Shown here: positions 1 through 8,738 of the stretch, one piece after another
Numbering within the stretch: position 1 is the first letter of the stretch
Layout of the letters: each line of letters begins with the position of its first letter
From: a virus
Length of the DNA stretch: 22,482 bases
Reading direction: 5' to 3' (one strand)
IMG/VR virus record: IMGVR_UViG_3300021519_000080
Location: 1 to 22,482 of that record
Translations under genes and position numbers: made by a program
The notes under the pieces: model-generated
Seen by the model: only the letters and a program-made list of their open reading frames with translations
The model's database searches: none
What the model was told of the DNA's origin: nothing

Positions 1-2
1 CT

Positions 3-2636
3 ATAATATACAAGCGTCCTCTATCAATGCTGCATGCAGCTGATAGAATTAATTTTGCATATTCTCCGTTAAAGAATATGCTAGGAAAGAATTTAGCCAA
101 TCTAATGGACGGCGTTGATTATGGTGGAGTTGAAATTACAAGTTTCGACTTTGGCGGATCAGCAGGTTGGGATGTTAAGGGATGGTATACTGATACTTGG
201 GATACATTTGATAATACTTACGAAGACGAAGTCTTTACGTTTGATGGATCTACTCTAGCAATAGAATTATCAAAACCATTAGAAGATGGTATGACTTATA
301 ACCTGTATTTAAAGAAAGCAGGCGAAGCATCACCTTTAAGAATAGATGATCCTAACTTTGGCACAATAGATCAAAATAATCCTAACGCAGTAATGCCTAG
401 TTTAATTGGTGATGGCGCAACTACAGTAATTGATTTAATTGCTTATGATATACATACCAGTGACAACGATGTATTAATAGTTAGAAAATATACCAGCGAT
501 GGTAGCTTTATTCCTGACCCAGAAAGTTATGATACTGCACTAACCGGCGGCAATTTAACTTATTCTACAGCAAGGGGTGTAAATCCTGAAGATATATTAG
601 TAGACGGCGACGGGTTTGTTACACCTACTACAAGTAAGGGACCTGAAGAATTAGTTCCGGGACAAGTACTTGATACTCTTGATATTAAAGTATACACAAG
701 AGATAGCGGTGGAGCACCTATGATTTTTAGTCAAAGCTATATTATGGATGCAACTGTAGTTACATATGATTTAAATATTATTCCAGGTACAGCATCGTCG
801 GTGTTTGTTAAAATTGATAATATGTTACTAGACGATACTCAATATGAAATTGATTGGAAAAATAATACAGTAACTATTTTAACTCCTATTGATGGAGTAG
901 AATTAAATATTTTAACTGTAGAACGTGGCGGTCAAGATATAGTTGATTATGGTAAGTTTGAAACTGACGGCTCAACTATGGATTATGAATTGACAAGAAA
1001 ATATGTTGACGGTATGAGTATATTTGTAGCAGTTGACGGTATCCAAACTGATGTAATTTTATATGGCAGTGAATTAAATGATAACTCTGTAATACGTTTT
1101 TCAGAAATACTATTAGAAGGTCAAATAGTTAATTGGACAATCTTTGGTAATAGTGCAACAATTAATTACAATCAAATTACAAAAGATCTATTTGTAGCTG
1201 ATGGTTCAACTGTTGAGTTTGCATTAGGTTCTGCACCGTTTTATGCTGTACCTACAGCATATAATGTATTAGTTAAGGTTGACAATCGTATCCTTAACCC
1301 AGGCTACAATATACAATTTACAATTCCTGCAAATCGACAAAGAGAGTATGCTCTAGAAGCATTCCAACAGCCAGGCAATGCTCTTCAAACCGACGATGTT
1401 AATGTTTTCATTAACGGCCAACAAATATTTGCACCGGTACAATGGAGATTTGATATTTTTAGTAGTAGTGTTATTCTTTCAGATGCCGTCGGAAACATTG
1501 GTGATTTAGTTGAAATCTATGTTATAACTGATGGAGAATATCAATTAGCAGGAACAACATTAACGCTAGTTAATGCACCAAATGCTGATCAGGTAGTTGA
1601 AGTATTTAAATTTAGTAATCATGACATTGTTGGTCTTGAAAGAACCAACTACGATGTAGTTTCTAGAAATGTTCTACTACCTGAACAAATTGAATATACT
1701 ACTTACAATAGACTTACAGTTGGTGAAGTAACATTACGTAAACCTGCTGCTGCGGTACAATATGTTTGGGTAGCAGTTAACGGCGAGTTATTAACTCCAA
1801 GTGTTGATTACTACTTAGTAGACAAAAAATCAAAACTAAGATTGGTTAGATTACCAAATAAAGACGACGTAATTGATATTATTCACTTTACACCACAAGT
1901 GTCTCAACCTAAATTTGCATATAGACAATTTAAAGATATGCTCAACAGAACACACTACAAGCGCCTCGATGCTCCCACTACAACGTTATTACAGCCCCTA
2001 CGTTCTTATGATCTAAGAATTGAAGTTGAAGATGCTACAAACTTACCTCAACCAAGTAAGAGTGCCAATGTTCCGGGAATTATCTTTATTGAAGGCGAGC
2101 GTATTGAGTACTTTATTAAAGAAAATAATACTCTGAGGCAAATTCGTAGAGGAACATTAGGAACAGGTGTGAAAGAAATTTATGCTGCTGGAGCAGATGT
2201 ATATGATCAAAATAGTAATAAAACTATCCCATATAAGGACGTAACCCAAGCACAAATAGAAACTACTACAGGTACTAGTGATACATATATGCTAAACTTT
2301 AAAGCAGCTAATGCTAACGAGTTTGAAGTATTCCTTGCAGGCCGCAGACTACGAAAGACAGCAATTTTAGTATTTAACCCTGCACTTGCTCTTGATAGTC
2401 CAAAAGGTGATACAATAGTTCCTGCAGAATTTATATTAGAAAATGAAATAAACACTATTACAGGCGAAATTATAACTAGTTCTATTGTACTTGATACAGC
2501 ACCTGCTGCCGATCAACAGTTACTAATAGTACGAAAAGTAGGTAAACTTTGGTCAGAATTAGGTGAAACACTAGGCCAAGCACAGAACGATATTGGGTTT
2601 TTCTTGAGAGCAGGAACAACCAAGCTACCAGAATAA
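3..2636 (+). CDS. Large repetitive virion structural protein, 5' partial
   Basis: The reading frame is open to the left edge, so the gene begins upstream; the first visible in-frame ATG is at 27 and I do not take it as the start. At least 877 residues are visible. They are built from beta-rich repeats of about 80-110 residues with recurring 'DGST..(Y/F).L' and 'V.VDG..L.P...Y' signatures, as in phage tail and fibre proteins. Counting from the ATG at 27, residues about 184-205 carry 'PEDILVDGDGFVTP', a motif I associate with T4-like cyanophage virion proteins. Residues 630-645 (FAYRQFKDMLNRTHYKRL) echo the start of the visible part (FAYSPLKNMLGK), which suggests an internal duplication. A segment near residue 704 (LRQIRRGTLGTG) is another module common in phage structural proteins. 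No catalytic motif is seen. A baseplate, tail or fibre role is inferred from composition and from the fibre genes downstream. Confidence 0.75.
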   Translation: MIYKRPLSMLHAADRINFAYSPLKNMLGKNLANLMDGVDYGGVEITSFDFGGSAGWDVKGWYTDTWDTFDNTYEDEVFTFDGSTLAIELSKPLEDGMTYNLYLKKAGEASPLRIDDPNFGTIDQNNPNAVMPSLIGDGATTVIDLIAYDIHTSDNDVLIVRKYTSDGSFIPDPESYDTALTGGNLTYSTARGVNPEDILVDGDGFVTPTTSKGPEELVPGQVLDTLDIKVYTRDSGGAPMIFSQSYIMDATVVTYDLNIIPGTASSVFVKIDNMLLDDTQYEIDWKNNTVTILTPIDGVELNILTVERGGQDIVDYGKFETDGSTMDYELTRKYVDGMSIFVAVDGIQTDVILYGSELNDNSVIRFSEILLEGQIVNWTIFGNSATINYNQITKDLFVADGSTVEFALGSAPFYAVPTAYNVLVKVDNRILNPGYNIQFTIPANRQREYALEAFQQPGNALQTDDVNVFINGQQIFAPVQWRFDIFSSSVILSDAVGNIGDLVEIYVITDGEYQLAGTTLTLVNAPNADQVVEVFKFSNHDIVGLERTNYDVVSRNVLLPEQIEYTTYNRLTVGEVTLRKPAAAVQYVWVAVNGELLTPSVDYYLVDKKSKLRLVRLPNKDDVIDIIHFTPQVSQPKFAYRQFKDMLNRTHYKRLDAPTTTLLQPLRSYDLRIEVEDATNLPQPSKSANVPGIIFIEGERIEYFIKENNTLRQIRRGTLGTGVKEIYAAGADVYDQNSNKTIPYKDVTQAQIETTTGTSDTYMLNFKAANANEFEVFLAGRRLRKTAILVFNPALALDSPKGDTIVPAEFILENEINTITGEIITSSIVLDTAPAADQQLLIVRKVGKLWSELGETLGQAQNDIGFFLRAGTTKLPE

Positions 2637-2639
2637 ATA
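2632..2639 (+). promoter_or_regulatory. Late promoter motif AATAAATA
   Basis: AATAAATA fits the NATAAATA late promoter element of T4-like phages (T4 consensus TATAAATA). It overlaps the TAA stop of the preceding gene and ends 17 bases before the ATG at 2657. That would leave a leader of about 12 bases holding an AAGGA ribosome binding site. The identification rests on motif and position only. Confidence 0.5.
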
Positions 2640-2656
2640 CAGTATGGAAAAAGGAA

Positions 2657-3268
2657 ATGAGCGGAATTATGCAAGATAATAACGGTGTTCTAGTTCAAGG
2701 TCATATTAAGATATTTGATCCTGATACTAAAGAGGTATATGTTAACAAACGCAATGCCATTCATTACGAAAACATGAGTATAGCACTCGCTGAAAGTTTA
2801 AGTAATTCAGGGCAGGGCTTTATCTATGAAATGAGTTTTGGAAATGGCGGTACATCAGTAGACCCTACTGGTATTATTACCTACTTGACCCCAAACTCTT
2901 CAGGTACTAACGCTAGCTTGTACAATCAAACGTACACTAAAGTTGTTGATGACAGGGCCGTAAACAATACAGACCCAGCAAGAAATTTTTTAGAAACTAG
3001 GCATGTTAGTGGTACAAACTATACTGATATTGTAGTAAGTTGTCTATTAGACTACGGCGAGCCAAACGGCCAAGATGCATTTGATACTGCGTCTGATACA
3101 AATAATGCATTTGTGTTTGACGAACTAGGATTAAAGAGTTATATGCCATCTGGCAACGGACGATTAATTACACACGTTATTTTCCATCCTGTTCAAAAAT
3201 CCTTAAACAGATTAATTCAAATAGACTATACTGTACGAGTACAAAGTTTATCAGGTAGTGGAGCATAA
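2657..3268 (+). CDS. Conserved virion structural protein (cyanophage type)
   Basis: This 203-residue protein opens with MSGIMQDNNGVLVQGHIKIF and continues with 'NKRNAIHYENMSIALAESLS' and 'FIYEMSFGNGGTSVDPTGII'. I recognise this pattern as a small conserved structural protein that sits beside tail-fibre genes in T4-like marine phages; its exact place in the virion is not known to me. There is no signal peptide, membrane segment or enzyme motif. The start is supported by AAAAAGGAA just upstream and by a late promoter motif at 2632-2639. The stop lies two bases before the next start, so the gene is co-transcribed and probably translationally coupled with the collar-domain fibre gene. A baseplate or fibre-attachment role is inference from position. 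Confidence 0.7.
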   Translation: MSGIMQDNNGVLVQGHIKIFDPDTKEVYVNKRNAIHYENMSIALAESLSNSGQGFIYEMSFGNGGTSVDPTGIITYLTPNSSGTNASLYNQTYTKVVDDRAVNNTDPARNFLETRHVSGTNYTDIVVSCLLDYGEPNGQDAFDTASDTNNAFVFDELGLKSYMPSGNGRLITHVIFHPVQKSLNRLIQIDYTVRVQSLSGSGA

Positions 3269-3270
3269 CT

Positions 3271-5325
3271 ATGGCATATGAAGTAAGTTATACCGATAGT
3301 GTAAACAAAGGTATTATTGTAGTTGAAGATAATGCCGTAAACACCGAAACTACCCTAGGGTTTCCTGGTAGAGGAAGTACTGCATATGGGCAAACTGTTG
3401 CAGAAAACTTTTTACATCTATTAGAAAACTTTGCAAAAACTACACCACCAGTTCGTCCAGTTGAAGGACAACTTTGGTATGATAATACTGATGGCGTAAA
3501 TCAACTTAAGATATACGACGGTACTACTTGGGTAGCAGCTGGTGGCCTTAAAAAGTCAGTAAATCAACCAGCAGTTGCAAATAGCATTGCTGGCGACTTG
3601 TGGGTTAATACTGATAGTCAACAATTATATTTGTTCACAGGCACTTCATGGATTTTAGTTGGACCTAGCTTCTCTGATGGCTTGCTTACTGGAGCACAAT
3701 CAGAAGCTATTGTTGGTACTGACAATGTAACATACAATGTATTAATAATTAAAATTGAAGATAAACCAGCAGCTATTATTAGTAGCCAAGCATTTATACC
3801 TAAAAGCACAATTACAGGATTTAGAGCAGGTATCCAAGCAGGATTTAATATTGCATCAACGCCTATTGTTGGATTACAAGTATTAAAATATTACGGCATA
3901 GCAGAAAAAGCAGAAGGCCTAGTAGTTAACAGTGAAGCGGTTTCTGCAAGCAATTTTTTGAGAGCAGATGCTGCATCAACTACTAACTATCAGTTCAAAG
4001 TTAAAACAAATGATGGATTACAAGTTGGCTCCGGCGGCCAAATTAATATTAAAATAGAAGGCGAAGCAGGGGTTATACAACACAATACTCCTGGAGCAAA
4101 CATTGATTTTGTACTAAGAGAAGGTAACGTTAATAATACAGTACTACGTATTGACAGTACACAAAAAGTTGGTATTAATAATACTGCTCCTGAAGAAGAT
4201 TTAGACGTAGTTGGTAACGTAAAAATTAGTTCAAAAACTACAGATTCAGCTACAGGTTTTTTAAAAATACAAAGTACTATTCAAAGTGACGACATTAATG
4301 AAGGTTCGCTGATTGTAAGTGGCGGTGCGGGTATAGCACTAAATTTAAATGTAGGCGGTAACGCTGATATAGCAGGACTATTGACTACTGCAAATGTAAC
4401 TCCTGATAGCAATAGTAATCGTAATATTGGTAGCCCTGTTAACAAGTATGATCAAATATATGCAACTACATTTTATGGAAACCTACAAGGCAATGTAAGC
4501 GGAACAGTTACAGGTCGTGCAGGATCAGCAGACAGATTAGCAAGTGCTACTACATTTGCAGTAGATGGAGACGTTGAAACTAACAGCTTTGCATTTGATG
4601 GGCAAACTGGTGGATCAGTTAAAACATTTGATGTTAGGATACGCAACAGTTTTGTTAGTAATAAAGATGTAATATATTCAGTTGATAATGCAGATGAAAT
4701 TTTAGTTAATAAAGTTATTGGTGATACAGGTTTATATCGAGTAACTAAACGTAACTTTTTAAAGAATATTCCATTAATCCCAGCAGGCTCTATGCTACCT
4801 TATGGAGGACAAGAAGCTCCAGCAGGGTGGTTGCTATGCGATGGTTCTGAAATTAGGAAATCAGATTATACGCTATTGTGGGAAGCAATTCAATTTAACT
4901 TTAGAGATGCTTCGTTGATTAGCGATGGCGGCGTAAATTACTTTGCACTACCTGATTTAAGAGGAAGATTTGCACTTGGTGCAGATAATATGGGAGGACC
5001 AAGTGCAAACCGTGTTACTAGTTCTGCTGCTGATGCAGTAGGTAATAGTTCGGGTGAAGAATCTAAAACAGTTGGTATTGAAAATTTACCAGAACACGAG
5101 CACGATTTAGAAGGTGATAGCGGAACTCAGTATTACGGCATTCGCGTAGGCGCCGGCGATCCTTTAGATGCTGCCGCAGTTACACTGCCAATTGAACCAA
5201 ACTTGGGCGGTACGCAAGGTTTAGCATCCAGCGGCGGCATCAAAACAGCAGCAACATTAGGAACACCGCTAGATGTTATGAACCCATATCTAGTCGTTAA
5301 TTATATAATTTATACTGGACAATAA
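3271..5325 (+). CDS. Tail fibre protein with C-terminal phage collar domain
   Basis: This 684-residue protein is the first of three tandem fibre-like paralogues. Residues 1-130 hold the shared N-terminal module: 'YGQTVAENFLHLLENFA', then two related strand pairs, 'GQLWYD...LKIYDGTTWVAAGG' and 'GDLWVN...LYLFTGTSWILVGP'. The middle is beta-rich fibre shaft, including 'VGINNTAPEEDLDVVGNV' (near residue 305), a very common fibre motif. Residues about 506-580 form a phage tail collar domain: 'PYGGQEAPAGWLLCDG' followed by 'LPDLRGRFALGADN' at 560. Near residue 604, 'ENLPEHEHD' resembles the metal-binding His motif of collar-type fibre tips, and the C-terminus 'NPYLVVNYIIYTGQ' is typical of the same family. 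It probably acts at the distal end of a tail fibre in receptor binding. It is one base from the next fibre gene. Confidence 0.85.
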   Translation: MAYEVSYTDSVNKGIIVVEDNAVNTETTLGFPGRGSTAYGQTVAENFLHLLENFAKTTPPVRPVEGQLWYDNTDGVNQLKIYDGTTWVAAGGLKKSVNQPAVANSIAGDLWVNTDSQQLYLFTGTSWILVGPSFSDGLLTGAQSEAIVGTDNVTYNVLIIKIEDKPAAIISSQAFIPKSTITGFRAGIQAGFNIASTPIVGLQVLKYYGIAEKAEGLVVNSEAVSASNFLRADAASTTNYQFKVKTNDGLQVGSGGQINIKIEGEAGVIQHNTPGANIDFVLREGNVNNTVLRIDSTQKVGINNTAPEEDLDVVGNVKISSKTTDSATGFLKIQSTIQSDDINEGSLIVSGGAGIALNLNVGGNADIAGLLTTANVTPDSNSNRNIGSPVNKYDQIYATTFYGNLQGNVSGTVTGRAGSADRLASATTFAVDGDVETNSFAFDGQTGGSVKTFDVRIRNSFVSNKDVIYSVDNADEILVNKVIGDTGLYRVTKRNFLKNIPLIPAGSMLPYGGQEAPAGWLLCDGSEIRKSDYTLLWEAIQFNFRDASLISDGGVNYFALPDLRGRFALGADNMGGPSANRVTSSAADAVGNSSGEESKTVGIENLPEHEHDLEGDSGTQYYGIRVGAGDPLDAAAVTLPIEPNLGGTQGLASSGGIKTAATLGTPLDVMNPYLVVNYIIYTGQ

Positions 5326-5326
5326 G

Positions 5327-7195
5327 ATGAGTTATCAACTAAACAAAACAGACGGAACTATCTTAACAGACTTAATTGACGGCCAGATAGACATTGAAAG
5401 TACAAACTTAACTCTTGTTGGTCGAAATTATACTGGTTACGGTGAAGCATTTAACGAAAACTTTATACGTTTATTAGAAAATTTTGCAAACAGTGCTGCA
5501 CCTACCAATCCACTAAGTGGACAAATTTGGTGGGACACTAGTGAGCAACGACTTAAAGTGTACGACGGAACTGTTTGGAAAGCATCAGGTGGCCCGTATG
5601 TTCAAGAAACTCGTCCACAAATGGTATCGGGTGATCTTTGGATAGATAACCTAAACAATCAAATGTATGCGTATGACGGCGCCCAAACTATTTTGATAGG
5701 TCCGTCATATACTGCTTCACAAGGTAAAAGTGGTTTTGAAATTGTTAGTATATTAGATACACAAAGCAGATCAAGAACTATAGCTAAGTTTAATATCGGT
5801 AGCATGCTTGTTGGCATTTTCAGCGCAGTTGAGTTTACACCAATCTATGCACAGCGTATTTTAGGTCTAGTTACAGAAACAAACACACTAGGAACAATAT
5901 ATGAAGGGTTTAATATTATCAATCCTTCAACGTTTAAGTGGTATGGTATAGCACAAAGTTCAAACGCCTTAGTTACTGCAAGTGGTGCGATTAGAACAGC
6001 TGATCAATTTTTACCATCTGACTCTAATGGTATTACTGTTGGTACGTTAACTATTCAAAATTCAGGCGGCATAACTATTGGTACCTCGCAAAATAACGTG
6101 CAAAAGGTTGTTGGCCCAAGATTTTATATTGAAAATCAACTAAGAGATCATGATTTAAGTTTACGTATTCGTTCAACAGCATACGAATCGATTATTGTTG
6201 ATGCATTGTACATTGATGCAAGTGAAGGCAAAATTGGTATTTTTACAACTAATCGGCTTCCTGAATATACACTTGATGTTGAGGGCGACTTAAGAGTTAC
6301 CGGAGATTTAATTGTTCAAGGCAACACAACAAATATAGAAGTTACTACATTAAGAGTTGAAGATAAAAATATAGAGCTTGCATATAGTAGTGAAGGCCTA
6401 GTAAACGATCTTGTAGCTACCGGCGGCGGCATAACACTTCTATCTTCAGAAGGCAATAAGACTATTACATGGGAATCGTCAACTGATTCTTGGACATTTA
6501 ATAGAAATGTTGATTTAAATTCAAATACACTAGCATTTAGTATTAATAATAGCATTAAACTTACAAATGATAGCCTGAGTAATATTTTATATGCAGATGA
6601 TTTAGTAAGAATTGGAACATTACAGTTTTTAGATGTTGACACTATTAATATTAATAGCAACACTATTACTAGCAGTGTTACATTGAACGTTGTAGCGACC
6701 GGTGGAATTGCGCTCACTCCAAACGGTGATATCTCCATAGCAGGAAGTTATAAAATTACTGGACTAGCTAATCCAACCAGCGCACAAGACGCAGCAACAA
6801 AAACTTACGTTGATACGCAAATTTTAACTACACCTATTACATTTAGTCTTGATATTACAGCTCTTGGATCAGGCCTAACATTACAAACAAATGTAGCAGG
6901 ATATTTAAACGATTTATATCCTGCTATACCAGCCAACACTGGAAAAATAGCAAGATTACATACAGTTTCATATTCAGGCGCTACAGTTACCGGTGTTGAT
7001 GTAGAAGCAATTAAAAATATTAGTTTCGTAGCAGTAGATTCAAATGGTACGCAGAATGAGTCTGCTGTACAAGACGTTGTTTTCGACCCCGCAGGCGCAA
7101 GTGGTGCTGTAGTACTTACACCGATTAGGGGATTAATGGTAATGCAGTCAAATGGCTCAGCTTGGGCACATGTATCAACGACTGTTTATCCTTAA
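5327..7195 (+). CDS. Tail fibre-like protein, second paralogue
   Basis: This 622-residue protein is the second of three paralogues. Residues 1-130 repeat the shared N-terminal module: 'NYTGYGEAFNENFIRLLENFA', 'GQIWWD...LKVYDGTVWKASGG', 'GDLWID...MYAYDGAQTILIGP'. A second shared block follows, with 'FKWYGIAQSSNAL' matching 'LKYYGIAEKAEGL' of the gene before. Near residue 323 the shaft carries 'VTGDLIVQGNTTNIEVTTL', and near 479 'GLANPTSAQDAATKTYVD', both classic fibre-shaft motifs. The C-terminal region of about 120 residues has no collar domain and no family I recognise; it may be a distinct fibre tip. The start lies directly after the upstream stop with a weak GGAC upstream, consistent with translational coupling. 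Receptor binding or virion attachment is inferred from the fibre motifs. Confidence 0.75.
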   Translation: MSYQLNKTDGTILTDLIDGQIDIESTNLTLVGRNYTGYGEAFNENFIRLLENFANSAAPTNPLSGQIWWDTSEQRLKVYDGTVWKASGGPYVQETRPQMVSGDLWIDNLNNQMYAYDGAQTILIGPSYTASQGKSGFEIVSILDTQSRSRTIAKFNIGSMLVGIFSAVEFTPIYAQRILGLVTETNTLGTIYEGFNIINPSTFKWYGIAQSSNALVTASGAIRTADQFLPSDSNGITVGTLTIQNSGGITIGTSQNNVQKVVGPRFYIENQLRDHDLSLRIRSTAYESIIVDALYIDASEGKIGIFTTNRLPEYTLDVEGDLRVTGDLIVQGNTTNIEVTTLRVEDKNIELAYSSEGLVNDLVATGGGITLLSSEGNKTITWESSTDSWTFNRNVDLNSNTLAFSINNSIKLTNDSLSNILYADDLVRIGTLQFLDVDTININSNTITSSVTLNVVATGGIALTPNGDISIAGSYKITGLANPTSAQDAATKTYVDTQILTTPITFSLDITALGSGLTLQTNVAGYLNDLYPAIPANTGKIARLHTVSYSGATVTGVDVEAIKNISFVAVDSNGTQNESAVQDVVFDPAGASGAVVLTPIRGLMVMQSNGSAWAHVSTTVYP

Positions 7196-7200
7196 AATGC

Positions 7201-7208
7201 GATAAATA
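7201..7208 (+). promoter_or_regulatory. Late promoter motif GATAAATA
   Basis: GATAAATA matches the NATAAATA late element. It lies in the 40-base gap between two fibre genes, ending 27 bases before the ATG at 7236. It would separate expression of the third fibre paralogue from the upstream pair. The motif differs from the T4 consensus at the first base only. Confidence 0.45.
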
Positions 7209-7235
7209 ACTTAAAGCACTAGGGGTTATAGAAAA

Positions 7236-8729
7236 ATGGCTTATCAAATAGATAGATATAATAATTCAGTATTAACAATAGTAGAAGATGGAACTGTTGA
7301 CCAAACTACGGACTTAAAGTTCATAGGTAAAAATTATGCTGGTTACGGTGAAATACAGAACGAAAACTTCCTGTATTTACTTGAAAACTTCAGCGGCGCC
7401 AATGCTCCACCTAGAGCACTAAGCGGTCAGTTATGGTTTGACAGTGCAAACAGCAAATTAAAATTTTATGACGGTGCTCAGTGGAGAACTACCGGTGGAT
7501 CAGCAGTAGGACCTACTGAACCAACAGGATTGACCGACGGCGATTTTTGGTGGGATAGTGCTAACGACCAGTTGTACGTGTTTAACGGTACTGATTTTAT
7601 CTTAATTGGTCCTCAGAACGCTGGCGAAGGCGTAACACAGATGATAAGCCTGGAGCTTCTAGACAACATTGGTGCTGGAACTTCAAAGAGTGTCATTGCT
7701 GCAACAATTGAAGATGAAGTAGTTGCTCTTTTTAGCACAGCAGAATTTACTATAAATGCAACAACTCCAGTAACTGGATTTGATAGGGTTAAAAAAGGTG
7801 TAACATTAGCTTGGACTAAAGCAGCTGACTTAGGTGTAACAAATAGCGCAGCAGTAGTAGGAAAAGATTTTAATTTTTGGGGAACAGCAAGCAACGCAGA
7901 AAAATTAGGCGGCCTCAGTGCAGCTAGTTATATAACTACACAACTAGGCATTCCTACTGTGTTTACTACATCTGTTGAATTTCCAGATGATGGTATTGCT
8001 GTAGGTGATAGTTTAGATTTTAAATTTTATGTTGAAAATGGTGATGAAGGTATTATTGAAAATCAAACAGGATTAGGTAGTGAAATTAAGTTTAAAACTA
8101 CTAATGGTGTTGGAACTTCTACAAATTCTATAACTATTAACTCAACTGGACTAGTTCCTGGTGCTGATAATACGTACGATATTGGTACAAGCGGACTTAG
8201 ATTTGCTAATATCTATGCAGTTTCTTTTAAAGGAATAGCAGATAAAGCAGAAAGTTTAAGAGTTGGTTCAGATTGGAGAACAGCAAGCACTAGTGCAAAT
8301 CCAAATACTATTGCTGCAAGAACCGGTGACGGAAATATTGCAGCAAACCTATTCCAAGGTACTGCTACTGCTGCTAGATATGCTGACTTAGCAGAAAAAT
8401 ATACTACAGATAAAGAATACCCAGTTGGCACAGTAATGGCTGTAGGCGGAGAAGCAGAAACTCGAGCAGCAAAGGTTAGCGATCTTGCTATTGGTGTAAT
8501 TTCTGAAAAGCCAGCTATCATGATGAATAGTGAAGCTGATGGTCAGTACATAGGTCTTAAAGGTCGTCTACCAATTAGGATATCAGGACCGGTATCAAAA
8601 GGAATGCCTGTTTATGCGTGGCAAGATGGTGTAGCTTCAACTATTGCTTCTAATGGACTAGTTGGGGTTGCGCTAGAAACCAACAACGACGAAGGTGAAA
8701 AGCTAGTAGAATGCGTACTAAAAGTTTAA
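7236..8729 (+). CDS. Tail fibre-like protein, third paralogue, with processing/chaperone-like C-terminus
   Basis: This 497-residue protein repeats the shared N-terminal module ('NYAGYGEIQNENFLYLLENF', 'GQLWFD...LKFYDGAQWRTTGG', 'GDFWWD...LYVFNGTDFILIGP'). After a shorter shaft, residues about 378-497 form a different C-terminal domain. It starts 'ARYADLAEKYTTDKEYPVG', continues with 'GVISEKPAIMMN' and 'LKGRLPIRISGPVSKGMPVY', and ends 'GEKLVECVLKV'. I associate this arrangement with fibre and tailspike C-terminal domains of the peptidase G2 / intramolecular chaperone type, which help trimers fold and may cleave themselves. That link is from memory of motif patterns, and the cleavage site is not identified. 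AGGGG lies 10 bases before the ATG, and a late promoter motif precedes the gene. Confidence 0.75.
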   Translation: MAYQIDRYNNSVLTIVEDGTVDQTTDLKFIGKNYAGYGEIQNENFLYLLENFSGANAPPRALSGQLWFDSANSKLKFYDGAQWRTTGGSAVGPTEPTGLTDGDFWWDSANDQLYVFNGTDFILIGPQNAGEGVTQMISLELLDNIGAGTSKSVIAATIEDEVVALFSTAEFTINATTPVTGFDRVKKGVTLAWTKAADLGVTNSAAVVGKDFNFWGTASNAEKLGGLSAASYITTQLGIPTVFTTSVEFPDDGIAVGDSLDFKFYVENGDEGIIENQTGLGSEIKFKTTNGVGTSTNSITINSTGLVPGADNTYDIGTSGLRFANIYAVSFKGIADKAESLRVGSDWRTASTSANPNTIAARTGDGNIAANLFQGTATAARYADLAEKYTTDKEYPVGTVMAVGGEAETRAAKVSDLAIGVISEKPAIMMNSEADGQYIGLKGRLPIRISGPVSKGMPVYAWQDGVASTIASNGLVGVALETNNDEGEKLVECVLKV

Positions 8730-8738
8730 GGAACCAGC

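Noticed and set aside
5302-5312. TATATAATTTA near the end of the first fibre gene as a promoter
   Set aside because: It lies in coding sequence, does not match NATAAATA, and no -35 element at suitable spacing is seen.
6316-6738. 140-codon open frame on the minus strand inside the second fibre gene
   Set aside because: It lies wholly opposite a well-supported fibre gene, has no ribosome binding site I can see, and its Leu/Ser/Val-rich composition is what the antisense of this coding strand gives.
8213-8521. 102-codon minus-strand open frame under the third fibre gene
   Set aside because: It is Ala-rich antisense of an Ala-rich fibre domain, with no independent start signals.
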